DNA from: DATBLE01 sp036555585
GTDB taxonomy: Bacteria > Actinomycetota > Thermoleophilia > Gaiellales > Gaiellaceae
Length of the DNA stretch: 64,000 bases
Assembly: GCA_036555585.1 (NCBI GenBank)
Contig: DATBLE010000002.1
Location: 1-64,000, forward strand
Reading direction: 5' to 3'
Shown: positions 22,805-31,363 of the stretch, piece by piece
Numbering within the stretch: position 1 is the first letter of the stretch
Layout: every line of letters starts with the position of its first letter
The notes under the pieces: generated by a model
Told to the model about the DNA's origin: nothing
Databases searched by the model: none
Seen by the model: the letters and a program-made list of their open reading frames with translations, nothing else
Translations under genes and position numbers: made by a program

Positions 22805-24000
22805 GCGGCGTCCTGGAGCTCGGCCAGCACCGACTCGTAGCGCTCGATCGCGATCGACCGGTCGGCCTCCGACTCGGCGTACGCCCGGGCCCGCCTGCCC
22901 ATCTCGGCCAGGTCGAACTCGCCGTCGTGGGCGGCACGGATCGCCTGCGCGAGCGCGAACGGGTCGCCGGGCGGCACGACCACGCCGCAGCCCACCCGGG
23001 CGACCAGCTGGGCGGTCTCGCTCTCGGCCTCGGCGGCGGCGATCACCGGCCGCCCGGTCGCGAGCACGCCGTACAGGCGGCTGGGGACGACGTAGCCGGC
23101 GAGCCCGCGGGCGAGCCCGACGACATGGACGTCGGCGGTCGAGATCGACAGCGACCGCAGCTCGTACGGCTGCCACGCCATGAACCGGACCTTCTCGGCA
23201 GCCAGCCGCCGGGCGAGCTGGATCAGCTCCTCGCGGCGGGCGCCGCCGCCGATGATCCGCACGGCGAGGTTGTCGAGGTCGCGCAGGAACGTGCACGCCC
23301 GGATCAGCGTGTCGAGGTCCTGGGCGTGGCCGACGTTGCCCGAGTGCATGACCACGAAGCGCTTGGTCAGCCGGTGCTCGCGCGCCCAGGGGTTGTCGCG
23401 GGGCGCGGGGCGCACCCGGGCGACGTCCACCCAGTTCGGGATCACGCGAATCCGCTCGGGCCGGACGCCCTTCTCCTCCAGACGGCGCTTCATCGTCTCC
23501 CCGATCGCGACCACGCGGTCGGCCGACCGCAGCGACGAGTCGACCAGCAGCCGCAGCGAGCGCACGACGAGCGGGTTCCGCAGCCGACCGAGCTTCACCG
23601 CGATCTCCGGGAAGACGTCCTGGGCGATCACGAGCAGCGGAGCGCGGAAGCGGAAGGCGACGATCCGGGCCATCGCGCCGATGAACGGCGGATCGGTCAT
23701 GCAGATGACGAGATCGGGGCGGCGGGCGAACATCGCCTTCCACATCACCCCGACCACGTAGGTGAGGTAGTTGAGGGCGCGCCGCGAGAGCCGCGAGCGC
23801 TCGTACGTGGTCGAGCGCACGCGGACGATCTGGACGCCGTTCCGCTCCTGCTGGCCCGGAGCGTCGGCCGCAGCCCCGGCGATCACGGTCACGTCGTAGT
23901 CGGCGGCGAGCGCCTCACAGAGCTCCGTGAGCAGGTTCGCGGTCGCCTCGACGCCCGGCCAGTAGTACTGGTTGAGGACGAGGACGCGTTGCCTGCGCAC
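22801..24000 (-). CDS. GT4-family glycosyltransferase (WcaI-like)
   Basis: 399 residues. The N-terminal VLVLNQYYWPGVEATANLLTEL and DLVICMTDPPFIGAMA resemble the colanic-acid WcaI group. The donor half has VVMHSGNVGHAQDLDTLI and a late SRLYGVLATGRPVIAAAEAESE. It probably adds a sugar to a lipid-linked oligosaccharide. GTG start at 24000, with TAGCCT (24014-24009) 8 nt upstream as a likely leaderless -10. It heads the four-gene minus-strand operon ending at the PglC-like gene. Confidence 0.85.
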   Translation of the reverse strand: MRRQRVLVLNQYYWPGVEATANLLTELCEALAADYDVTVIAGAAADAPGQQERNGVQIVRVRSTTYERSRLSRRALNYLTYVVGVMWKAMFARRPDLVICMTDPPFIGAMARIVAFRFRAPLLVIAQDVFPEIAVKLGRLRNPLVVRSLRLLVDSSLRSADRVVAIGETMKRRLEEKGVRPERIRVIPNWVDVARVRPAPRDNPWAREHRLTKRFVVMHSGNVGHAQDLDTLIRACTFLRDLDNLAVRIIGGGARREELIQLARRLAAEKVRFMAWQPYELRSLSISTADVHVVGLARGLAGYVVPSRLYGVLATGRPVIAAAEAESETAQLVARVGCGVVVPPGDPFALAQAIRAAHDGEFDLAEMGRRARAYAESEADRSIAIERYESVLAELQDAA

Positions 24001-24054
24001 GGCAGAACAGGCTATCCCTGCCTCCGCACGGCAGACGGGCTAACGTCACCATCC
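24001..24054. promoter_or_regulatory. Divergent leaderless promoters
   Basis: The 54-nt gap holds a minus-strand TAGCCT (24014-24009, 8 nt before the GTG at 24000) and a plus-strand TAACGT (24041-24046, 8 nt before the ATG at 24055). No SD sequence precedes either start. Confidence 0.45.
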
Positions 24055-25101
24055 ATGGCCGATCTCGCCGTTCTCGGCCCCGATCCCGCCTTCGGCGGAG
24101 GCGGAGCCGCGCAGCTGGAGGCGTTCCTCGAGGCCGTGGCCGCGCTCGGTCGCACCGCCGAGGTCCACCACGTCCCGATGCCGTCGCGCCGGCGACCGGT
24201 CGACGCCGCCAACCAGGTCGCGTTCGGGCGGAAGGTCGCGCCGCTGCTCCGCGATGCGCGCGAGGTCTGGGTCGTCGCCACCTCTGCCTCGAACGGCTAC
24301 GGCGCGGCCCTGAGCGGCCGGCCGTACTCGGCCTGGGTCGGCACCGGGCTCGAGGACGAATGGGCCGGGCGGCGCCCGGGGCTGGCCCGTTCCCGGCGGC
24401 TGGCGATCCGGGTCAACGCCCCAGTCCTGCGACGTCTCGAGCGCGAGGTGCTCGCGGGCGCGCGCCGCGTGTACGCCACGTCGCCGTACAGCCGCGGCAG
24501 CGTCGCCAGGGCGGGCGGGCTGGAGGAGCCGTCCGTCGGGATCCTGCCGCTGCCGGTCGACCTCGACCGCTTCACGCCCGCTCCGGACGAGGCCTGGCAG
24601 GCGACCCTGGCCGAGCCGGTGATCGTCTTCGTCGGCCGCGCGAACGACCCGCGCAAGAACATCCGCGTGCTGCTCGACGCGCTGCCGCTCTTGCCCGGCG
24701 CGCGCATCCTCCTCGTCGGCGAGCCGCCGGAAGGCCCGCTCCCGCCCCGCGTCGAGGCGACGGGCTCGGTCGAGTCCGTGGTTCCCTCACTGCACCGCGG
24801 AACGCTCTTCGTCCTCCCGTCCCACCAGGAGGGCTTCGGCATCGCCGCGGCGGAGGCGATGGCGGCCGGGCTGCCGGTCGTGACCACGCCCTCGGGCGGG
24901 CCCGAGGCGCTCGTCCGCGAGTCGCGCGGCGGGGTGGTGCTCTCGAGCTTCTCGACCGAAGAGCTGGTCGCGACCCTGCGCGGCCTGCTCGACGATCCCG
25001 CGCTGCTCGAGGACATGCGGCAGAGCGGCCGGGAGCACGTCGTCCGCGAGCACTCGCCCGAGCGCCTGCGCGAGCTGCTCGCGGAGGCGCTGGATGGCTG
25101 A
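24055..25101 (+). CDS. GT4-family glycosyltransferase
   Basis: 348 residues. N-terminal half with a glycine-rich FGGGGAAQLEAFLEA loop. C-terminal half with IVFVGRANDPRKNIRVLLDALPLL and the EX7E-type HQEGFGIAAAEAMAAGLPVVTT. A retaining GT-B enzyme acting on a cytoplasmic glycan intermediate. First gene of a four-gene plus-strand operon, overlapping the next gene by 8 nt (ATGGCTGA). Confidence 0.87.
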   Translation: MADLAVLGPDPAFGGGGAAQLEAFLEAVAALGRTAEVHHVPMPSRRRPVDAANQVAFGRKVAPLLRDAREVWVVATSASNGYGAALSGRPYSAWVGTGLEDEWAGRRPGLARSRRLAIRVNAPVLRRLEREVLAGARRVYATSPYSRGSVARAGGLEEPSVGILPLPVDLDRFTPAPDEAWQATLAEPVIVFVGRANDPRKNIRVLLDALPLLPGARILLVGEPPEGPLPPRVEATGSVESVVPSLHRGTLFVLPSHQEGFGIAAAEAMAAGLPVVTTPSGGPEALVRESRGGVVLSSFSTEELVATLRGLLDDPALLEDMRQSGREHVVREHSPERLRELLAEALDG

Positions 25102-26179
25102 TTCAACCGGCCCGATCGGCATCTCGCTGCTCACGCTCGACCCCTGGACGGTCGGCGGCACGCAGACCTACGCACGGGGCCTCGTGGACGCCCTGGCCGG
25201 CCACGGCTCGCTCGACTACCGGGTGTTCGTGCCGGAGACCGCCCCAGAAGCGGGCGGCGACCTGCGCACGGTCGTGGTGCCGGAGTTCCCGGCGGGACGC
25301 AGCCGCCTCGGCCGTGTCGCCGGCCTCGCCCGCGCCACGCTCGCCGACGGACGGCTTCGGCGGGCGCTCGACCGCGAGGCCGCGGCCGCGTTCCACTTCC
25401 CGCTGACGGTGATGCTCCCGCGCGTCGGAGCGCCCGCGGCCACGACGATCCACGACCTCCAGCACGAGGCGTTCCCGCAGTTCTTCTCGCGGCCGCAGCT
25501 GGCCTACCGCCGCCGGGTGTACCGGCGCTCCGTCCGGGCGAGCCGGATCGTGATCGCGGTCAGCAAGCACGTGCGCGACGACCTCGTCGCCCGGCTCGGC
25601 TACCCGCGGGAGCGCGTGCGCGTGATCTACCACGGCGTCGACCGCGAGCGCTTCGCCCCGGACGGCCGCGCCCGCGAGCCCTTCCTCCTCTACCCGGCCA
25701 ACTGGTGGCCGCACAAGAACCACGAGCTCTTGCTCGAGGCGTTCGCGCTGGTGCGGCAGGAACGTCCCGAGCTGCGGCTCGTGCTTACGGGCTCCGATCA
25801 TCCGCCCGGGCTCCCCGACGGCGTGACCTCGCTCGGCCGCGTGTCCGACGAGCGCCTCGTCGACCTCTACCGCAGCGCAGCGGCGCTCGTCTTCCCCAGC
25901 CTGTACGAGGGCTTCGGACTGCCGCCGCTGGAGGCGATGGCGTGCGGCTGCCCGGTCGCGGTCTCGCGTGTCGCCTCGTTGCCAGAGGTCTGCGGCGACG
26001 CTGCCGTCTACTTCGACCCGACCTCCGTCGACGACGTCGTGCGCGGCATCTGCGAGGTGCTGGACCGGCCCGCCGCCGGGGGCCCGGAGCGCGCGGCGCT
26101 GTTCACCTGGGAGGAGTTCGCGCACCGCCACGACGCCGTGTACCGTGAGCTGGCCGGAGGCGGCGAGCCCTTCGGATGA
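25094..26179 (+). CDS. GT4-family glycosyltransferase (mannosyltransferase-like)
   Basis: 361 residues. The N-terminal DPWTVGGTQTYARGLVDAL and TTIHDLQHEAFPQFFS, together with FLLYPANWWPHKNHELLLEAF and YEGFGLPPLEAMACGCPVAVS, mark a GT4 enzyme of the group often called mannosyltransferases in capsule and O-antigen loci. The substrate is not certain. ATG overlaps the previous gene by 8 nt, and its own stop overlaps the next start (ATGA). Confidence 0.87.
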   Translation: MADSTGPIGISLLTLDPWTVGGTQTYARGLVDALAGHGSLDYRVFVPETAPEAGGDLRTVVVPEFPAGRSRLGRVAGLARATLADGRLRRALDREAAAAFHFPLTVMLPRVGAPAATTIHDLQHEAFPQFFSRPQLAYRRRVYRRSVRASRIVIAVSKHVRDDLVARLGYPRERVRVIYHGVDRERFAPDGRAREPFLLYPANWWPHKNHELLLEAFALVRQERPELRLVLTGSDHPPGLPDGVTSLGRVSDERLVDLYRSAAALVFPSLYEGFGLPPLEAMACGCPVAVSRVASLPEVCGDAAVYFDPTSVDDVVRGICEVLDRPAAGGPERAALFTWEEFAHRHDAVYRELAGGGEPFG

Positions 26180-27564
26180 CGATGCGCTTCCTCTTCACCA
26201 CGCTGCAGACCTACGAGAGCGAGTTCTACGCGCGCGTCGGCGAGGAGTTGCGCGCGCACGGCCACGAGGCCGCCCACGTGACCGTCTCGCGTGGGTCCGC
26301 GCAGGCGCTCCGGGCCCGCGGGATCGACGCCCGCTGCCTCGCCGACGTCGCCGCGGCCGTCGGCGAGCCTGCCGATCTCGCCGCCGAGGTGCTCCGCATC
26401 GAGGAGACGTACGACACCCTTCACCTCCGCGACGTGTACCGCGCGGACTGGGCGTGCAGCGGCAAGCCGGAGGCCTGGTGCGTCCGCCGGACGGTCGAGC
26501 ACTTCCGCGCGCTCGAGCGCGTCTTCGACGACGTGCGTCCCGACGTGCTCGTGCCCGAGGTCGGCAACGAGACGATCCGCGTCGCCTCGCATCTGATCGC
26601 CCTGCGCCGCGGGATCCCGGTGCTCTTCCTGCTGTACACGATCTTCCCCGAGCCGCTGCGTCTCTACGTGGACACGCTCCACGCGCCGATCGCGGGCGCC
26701 GACGAGGTGCGGGAGCTCAGCGACGAGGAGCGGGAGGAGGTCGAGGAGTTCCGCCGCTCGTTCACGGAGGCGGCCAGGCCGATCCGCGAGCACCGGCGGG
26801 TGCCGATCGAGCTTCGCCGTGTGAAGGTCTACGCGGGCCACGTCCAGCGCAAGGCGACCGTCGACCGCGACAACGACTACCTGCGCCCCTGGCGGCTGCT
26901 GCACACGAACGCGTCGGAGTGGGTGCGGGCGCGGGTCGCCCGGCCGTTCTACGACCGGCTCGATCCGGCGCGGCCCTTCGTCTACTTCCCGCTGCACGTC
27001 ACGGACGACTACAAGATCACCCGCGTCATCCCCCACTGCCGCGACCAGGTCTCGCTCGTCGAGCAGGTCGCGGACGCGCTGCCGGTCGGCTACGACTTGG
27101 TGCTCAAGGAGCACCCGATGTCGCTCGGCCGGAACAGCATCGGACTGCTCCGGCGCCTGCGCCGCCGGCCGAACGTCCGCCTCGTCCAGCCGTACACGAG
27201 CTCGCACGACCTGATCCGCGACTCGGCCGGCGTCGCCGTGATCTCGTCGACCGTCGGCCTCGAGGCGCTGCTCTACGAGCAGCCGGTGCTGACGCTCGGC
27301 GACCCGTTCTACGCCGGCTTCGGCGTCACGGTGGACGTGGGCTCCTTCGCCGAGATCGCCGGGAAGGTGCCCGAGCTGCTGCGCTTCCGCCCCGACCCGG
27401 AGCGGATCCGCCGCTTCCTGCACGCGGCGATGCGCAACTGCTACCCCGGCGCCCCGGTGCTCGTCGACCGCTCGGAGGAGAACGCGATCCGCCTTGCCGG
27501 CTCCATCGAGGCCGCCGCGAGAACTGCGCTCGCCGCACGATCGCCCGCCCCCGCGCTCGCATGA
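26176..27564 (+). CDS. Capsule-synthesis-type surface carbohydrate protein
   Basis: 462 residues. The C-terminal half shows VYFPLHVTDDYKITR (about 275-289), LVLKEHPMSLGRNS and SSTVGLEALLYEQPVLTLGDPFY. This is the signature region of the capsule polysaccharide biosynthesis family (KpsC/KpsS-like, related to Kdo transferases). The N-terminal half is a separate Rossmann-like domain. In this family members transfer Kdo-like or other sugars to lipid-linked acceptors; the real donor here is unknown. Operon position between GT4 and a HAD phosphatase, with 4-nt overlaps on both sides. Confidence 0.72.
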   Translation: MTMRFLFTTLQTYESEFYARVGEELRAHGHEAAHVTVSRGSAQALRARGIDARCLADVAAAVGEPADLAAEVLRIEETYDTLHLRDVYRADWACSGKPEAWCVRRTVEHFRALERVFDDVRPDVLVPEVGNETIRVASHLIALRRGIPVLFLLYTIFPEPLRLYVDTLHAPIAGADEVRELSDEEREEVEEFRRSFTEAARPIREHRRVPIELRRVKVYAGHVQRKATVDRDNDYLRPWRLLHTNASEWVRARVARPFYDRLDPARPFVYFPLHVTDDYKITRVIPHCRDQVSLVEQVADALPVGYDLVLKEHPMSLGRNSIGLLRRLRRRPNVRLVQPYTSSHDLIRDSAGVAVISSTVGLEALLYEQPVLTLGDPFYAGFGVTVDVGSFAEIAGKVPELLRFRPDPERIRRFLHAAMRNCYPGAPVLVDRSEENAIRLAGSIEAAARTALAARSPAPALA

Positions 27565-28238
27565 CGGCTCGCGTCGTCCTCTTCTGGGACCTCGACGGCA
27601 CGCTCCTCCTCACGGGCCGCGCCGGGCTGTACGCGTTCGAGGAGGCGGTCGAGGAGGTCACCGGCGCGACCGTCGACCTCGAGCAGGTCTCCACCGCGGG
27701 CTTCACCGACGCCGGAGTGGCCCGGCTCGTGCTCGAGCACGCGGGTCAGCCGGGCGATCCCGACACCGTCGAGGCGGTGCTGCGCTCGTACGAGCGCCGA
27801 CTGCCCGACAGCCTGCCGCGGCGGGAGGGACGCGTGCTCGACGGGATCCGCGAGGTGCTGGAGGACCTCGAAGGGCGGGACGACGTCCGCTCCTACCTGC
27901 TGACCGGCAACACGCCCGCGGGCGCGCGCGCGAAGCTCGGCCACTACGACCTCGACCGCTTCTTTCCCGACGGCGAGGGCGCCTTCTGCATCGACCACGG
28001 CTCGCGGGTCGAGATCGCCCGCCGGGCGCTGCCGCTGGCCGAGGGCGCGGACACCGTGTACGTGATCGGCGACACGCCGGCCGACGTCGAGTGCGGCAAG
28101 GCCATCGGCGCGCGCACGATCGCGGTCGCCTCCGGCTGGCACTCGGCGGAGGAACTGGCGGAGCACGAGCCGTGGCTCGTCCTCGACCGGATCCCGGAGC
28201 CGGCGGAGTTCCGCGGGCTACTGCGACTGGACGACTAG
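27561..28238 (+). CDS. HAD-superfamily phosphatase (phosphoglycolate-phosphatase-like)
   Basis: 225 residues. Motif I FWDLDGTLLLT (nucleophile in DLDGT), motif II LLTGNT, a Lys in ARAKLG, and motif IV VIGDTPADVECGKAIGA. A cap domain lies between. It probably hydrolyses a small phosphate ester, perhaps a sugar phosphate made in this pathway. The frame is open further upstream inside the previous gene, but the ATG at 27561 overlaps that stop as ATGA and places motif I at the N-terminus. It ends in a 21-nt tail-to-tail overlap with the next gene. Confidence 0.85.
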   Translation: MTARVVLFWDLDGTLLLTGRAGLYAFEEAVEEVTGATVDLEQVSTAGFTDAGVARLVLEHAGQPGDPDTVEAVLRSYERRLPDSLPRREGRVLDGIREVLEDLEGRDDVRSYLLTGNTPAGARAKLGHYDLDRFFPDGEGAFCIDHGSRVEIARRALPLAEGADTVYVIGDTPADVECGKAIGARTIAVASGWHSAEELAEHEPWLVLDRIPEPAEFRGLLRLDD

Positions 28239-30341
28239 CGTTCCGAACGTCGGCCGGCGCAGGAACTCGGTCGCGACGCGGACATCGTTGCGGGCGGCGG
28301 CGTCGAGGCCGTCCGCAATCGCCGTCGCCGGCAGACCGAGCAGAACGGCGAGGAAGGCCTCGGCCCCGTACGGGCCGACGTAGCCGGATGAGCGGCCGAG
28401 CACCGCCAGCCGTTGGTCGGGCGCGTAGCCGTCGAGATCGACGCTCTCACCTTCGACCGCGGGATCGCCGCGGACGGCGACGAACCGGCCGGGGAGGTCG
28501 AGCCCGTCGATGCCGGGAGCGGTGAGGCGAGCGAACTTCGTCAGCCGCTGGAGGAAGCCGCGGTGGTGGTCGGCCAGCTCCAGCCGGTGCGCACCGATCA
28601 GCTCCGGCTGGATGCGCGCAGCGCCCGGCTCCGGGTCGCCGCCCACCTGCCGGGCTCCGATCCCGGCGTACCACGGGAGACTCGACTCGCGGGCGTGGAC
28701 GACGAGCTTCTCCCGCAGCCCCGGCGTGTTCGACTCCGCCCAGGAGAGGAACGGCAGCCAGTAGAGGGCCTCTCCGACCTCGTCGTCCACCCACGGCCCG
28801 GCCGCGACCCTCTCGGCCTCCGCGAGCTCGCGGATCCGCGTCCGCAGCGCCCGTCCCAGCGACGGTGGCCGTTCGCGCTCGGTCGCCGCCCGGCGGGCTG
28901 CCCGCGCGGCGAGCGGCGCCAGCGCCAGCCGCACGACCGGACCGGCGGCAGGCCCGCGGTCGGGCGCAGGCGCGGGGAGCGCCGCGGCCGCCTCCAGCTC
29001 CTCGACCACCTTCGGCGCGGCGGCCACGTCGAGCCCGAACGGCCGGACGAATCGCAGCAGGAAGCGCTCGTTGCGCTCCCGGTGTTCGCTGTCGTCGAGC
29101 GACGGCTCGAGCAGCGCCGCGTGCTCATCGAGCGTCCGGGCTGCGTAGACGTGGCCGAAGTCGTCGTCGATCAGGTACGGGAAGTGGAGCGTGCCCAGCT
29201 GTGTCCGCCGGAACTCCTCGGCCAGGATCGTGTGCACCGGCCGGTCGACGATCGCCGCCTCGATCTGGGCGCTGGTGTTGATCCCGACCACGGCGTTCGA
29301 GTGGTAGATCGAGTCGAAGTAGTGGCTCCGCGACTCCTCTTCCAGCGGCTCCTCGCCGAGTCCGGGCCAGACCTTCACGCCCGGCTCGCCGATCGGCTCG
29401 CCGCGCCACTGGTCGATGTTGCGCGGGTGCGGCCGGATGAGCAGCTGAGCATCGGCCAGCAATCCTCCGTACGCCCGCACCGCCGCGATCCAGCGCCGGA
29501 TGAACGGCACCTCGTTCGGCGCGACGAACTGGGCCGAGCAGACGTAGAGCACGATCGGGCGGTCGGGGCGGATGCCGACCTCGGCGCAGAACTCCGCGCG
29601 TGTGCGGGACGGCTCCCGGCCGAACCAGTGGTCGTACGCCGGTGCACCGGTGAGCCGCACGCGCGCCGCCGGCAGCCGTTGAAGCTGCACCGCCTCCTGC
29701 TGCTGCAGCTCGTTCCAGACGAGAATGCGATCGGGGGCGTCGCGGACGAGGCCCTTGTTGGTCAGGTTGTCCCAGCTGAACACGAGGTAGGCGGTGCGGA
29801 CGCCGAGCCGCTTCGCCGCGCGGACGTAGTCCGACTGCGGCGAGCCCCACTCGTTCAGGTGCGTCGCGACGACCAGGTCGGGTGCCCGCTGCCCGACCAG
29901 ACGCTCCGCGTGAGGTGGCGCCGGCAGCGACTGCTCCACCCAGCGTGTGGTCGCAGCCAGTGCGGCAACGCCGCGCGGGCCTGCCTTGACGGCGAGCTCG
30001 CCGAGGCGGTTCGCGGTCGCCGGCGCCTTCGCCAGGCCGCGGGCGCGCAGCGCGTCCGCGTCCGCGTAGCGGGGGTCGAGGTAGCGGAACGAGTCGGCCG
30101 ACAGGCGGATCTCCTCTGTCAGCTGCGACCATCCTGCCGCCCCGGGTGCCCGCCGGGGCAGCCGGTCGAAGGTCAGGTTCGAGCACTCCGCCGCCAGCTG
30201 CTGGAGCGCCCGGTGGGCGTCGCCCGACTTCGCGGTGGCGAACGCCAGGTGGAGGTGGTGGCCGTTGCGGTCGAGCAGCCGGAAGACGCCGTGGAGCGAG
30301 CGCACCGCGGCCGGGTGGCGCAGGACGAAGAAGAGCCTCAT
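28218..30341 (-). CDS. SWDN-family putative glycosyltransferase with fused GPW/DExGE domain
   Basis: 707 residues in two parts. Residues 1-450 are a GT-B-like domain of the family expanded in this window: SWDNLTNKG at 189-197, VWNELQ at 208-213, TGAPAYDHWF, LYVCSA, RPHP at 303-306, then YFDSIYHSNAVVGINTSAQI and RPVHT (341-371), which resembles a nucleotide-sugar site. Residues about 512-707 are a second domain opening with GPWVDDEVGEALYWLPF, found stand-alone at 58527-59546. I infer a sugar-transfer role; no catalytic residue is proven. The ATG overlaps the sulfotransferase stop (ATGA), placing it last in a GT/sulfotransferase operon. Confidence 0.65.
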   Translation of the reverse strand: MRLFFVLRHPAAVRSLHGVFRLLDRNGHHLHLAFATAKSGDAHRALQQLAAECSNLTFDRLPRRAPGAAGWSQLTEEIRLSADSFRYLDPRYADADALRARGLAKAPATANRLGELAVKAGPRGVAALAATTRWVEQSLPAPPHAERLVGQRAPDLVVATHLNEWGSPQSDYVRAAKRLGVRTAYLVFSWDNLTNKGLVRDAPDRILVWNELQQQEAVQLQRLPAARVRLTGAPAYDHWFGREPSRTRAEFCAEVGIRPDRPIVLYVCSAQFVAPNEVPFIRRWIAAVRAYGGLLADAQLLIRPHPRNIDQWRGEPIGEPGVKVWPGLGEEPLEEESRSHYFDSIYHSNAVVGINTSAQIEAAIVDRPVHTILAEEFRRTQLGTLHFPYLIDDDFGHVYAARTLDEHAALLEPSLDDSEHRERNERFLLRFVRPFGLDVAAAPKVVEELEAAAALPAPAPDRGPAAGPVVRLALAPLAARAARRAATERERPPSLGRALRTRIRELAEAERVAAGPWVDDEVGEALYWLPFLSWAESNTPGLREKLVVHARESSLPWYAGIGARQVGGDPEPGAARIQPELIGAHRLELADHHRGFLQRLTKFARLTAPGIDGLDLPGRFVAVRGDPAVEGESVDLDGYAPDQRLAVLGRSSGYVGPYGAEAFLAVLLGLPATAIADGLDAAARNDVRVATEFLRRPTFGTLVVQSQ

Positions 30342-31363
30342 CGTCCCGGGAACTGGACCGCCGCCGCCCGCTCGTACAGGTCGCCCGCGAGGGTGTCGAT
30401 CCGCTCGACCGAGGCCTGGTCGAGCAGCTCGCGCCACTTCTCCACCCGGTCGCGGAGCACCCCGTATCCGGGGACCGCGAAGCTGGAGTCGGCCCGGATC
30501 GGACGGCCGTTGAACGTCGGCTCGAGCAACACCGGCGCCATGGTCAGCCCAAGGCGCTCTGCGAGCGCGTCGACGACGTGCTCGGTGTCCGCCACCAGGC
30601 GCTCGTAGGTCAGGACGAGGACGCGACCGGCGAATCGTTCGTGCAGCTCGAGCGCGGCCTCGACCGAAAACCGCCACCGTTTCATCGCCCCATCGACGCG
30701 GATCACGCGGCGGTGTCGCTTGTGCTCGCGGGACGAGCTGAACCAACCGCGAGGGTCGCGGACGATCGAGATCAGCGTGCCGTCGGGGTAGGCGGCGAAG
30801 AACCGGTCGGCGTTTCCGGGCTCGAGCGCCAGCTGCGGCGTGAAGCCGGTGACGAGCTTCTTCGGCTCCGCGTAGAGGTTGTGGTTGTCGAGCCAGGCGT
30901 TGAAGTACGAAGTCATGTACGCGTCGAGCACGTCACGCTCGCGCTCGATCGGCCACGCCGCGACACACGCCTCGAACACCTGGCGCTGGAGCCTCGGCGA
31001 GAAGAGGAACGGCAAGACGTCGACGCCGCTCGGCGCCGGTGACTTGCGATAGCCGCCGACGAGATGCTTGCCGGCCGCGGTCTCGTAGAGCATTCCGAAC
31101 CACTCGTCCGGCCGCGCGAGGTCGATCGGAGGCCAGTGACGTTTCTTCGGCCAGCCGATCTTCACCTCTTGCGGATGAGCGTGGCATTCGGGATGGCCGT
31201 CGAAGAGCTGGCTGAGCAGGGTGCCGCCGGAGCGCTGGATCTGGGAGACGAGGACGAGCGGCTGCCGCACCTCGACGAGGTGGGCGAGCCGGGCGGTGCA
31301 GAGCTGGCGGTACTCGTCGATCGGGCTCGTCCCCAACCGGGGCGCGACCGGGGTCTCAGACAC
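30338..31363 (-). CDS. PAPS-dependent sulfotransferase
   Basis: 341 residues. The 5'-phosphosulfate loop SQIQRSGGTLLSQL is at 40-53 and the 3'-phosphate site SIVRDPRGWFSSSREHK follows at about 190-210. Both are classic sulfotransferase features. It should move sulfate from PAPS to a hydroxyl or amine of a glycan, or of a lipid-linked precursor, in the cytoplasm; no signal peptide is seen. The GTG start at 31363 gives an 8-nt overlap (GTGTCTGA) with the upstream gene and an N-terminus matching the paralogue at 33220-34308. Flanked on both sides by SWDN-family genes. Confidence 0.85.
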   Translation of the reverse strand: MSETPVAPRLGTSPIDEYRQLCTARLAHLVEVRQPLVLVSQIQRSGGTLLSQLFDGHPECHAHPQEVKIGWPKKRHWPPIDLARPDEWFGMLYETAAGKHLVGGYRKSPAPSGVDVLPFLFSPRLQRQVFEACVAAWPIERERDVLDAYMTSYFNAWLDNHNLYAEPKKLVTGFTPQLALEPGNADRFFAAYPDGTLISIVRDPRGWFSSSREHKRHRRVIRVDGAMKRWRFSVEAALELHERFAGRVLVLTYERLVADTEHVVDALAERLGLTMAPVLLEPTFNGRPIRADSSFAVPGYGVLRDRVEKWRELLDQASVERIDTLAGDLYERAAAVQFPGR

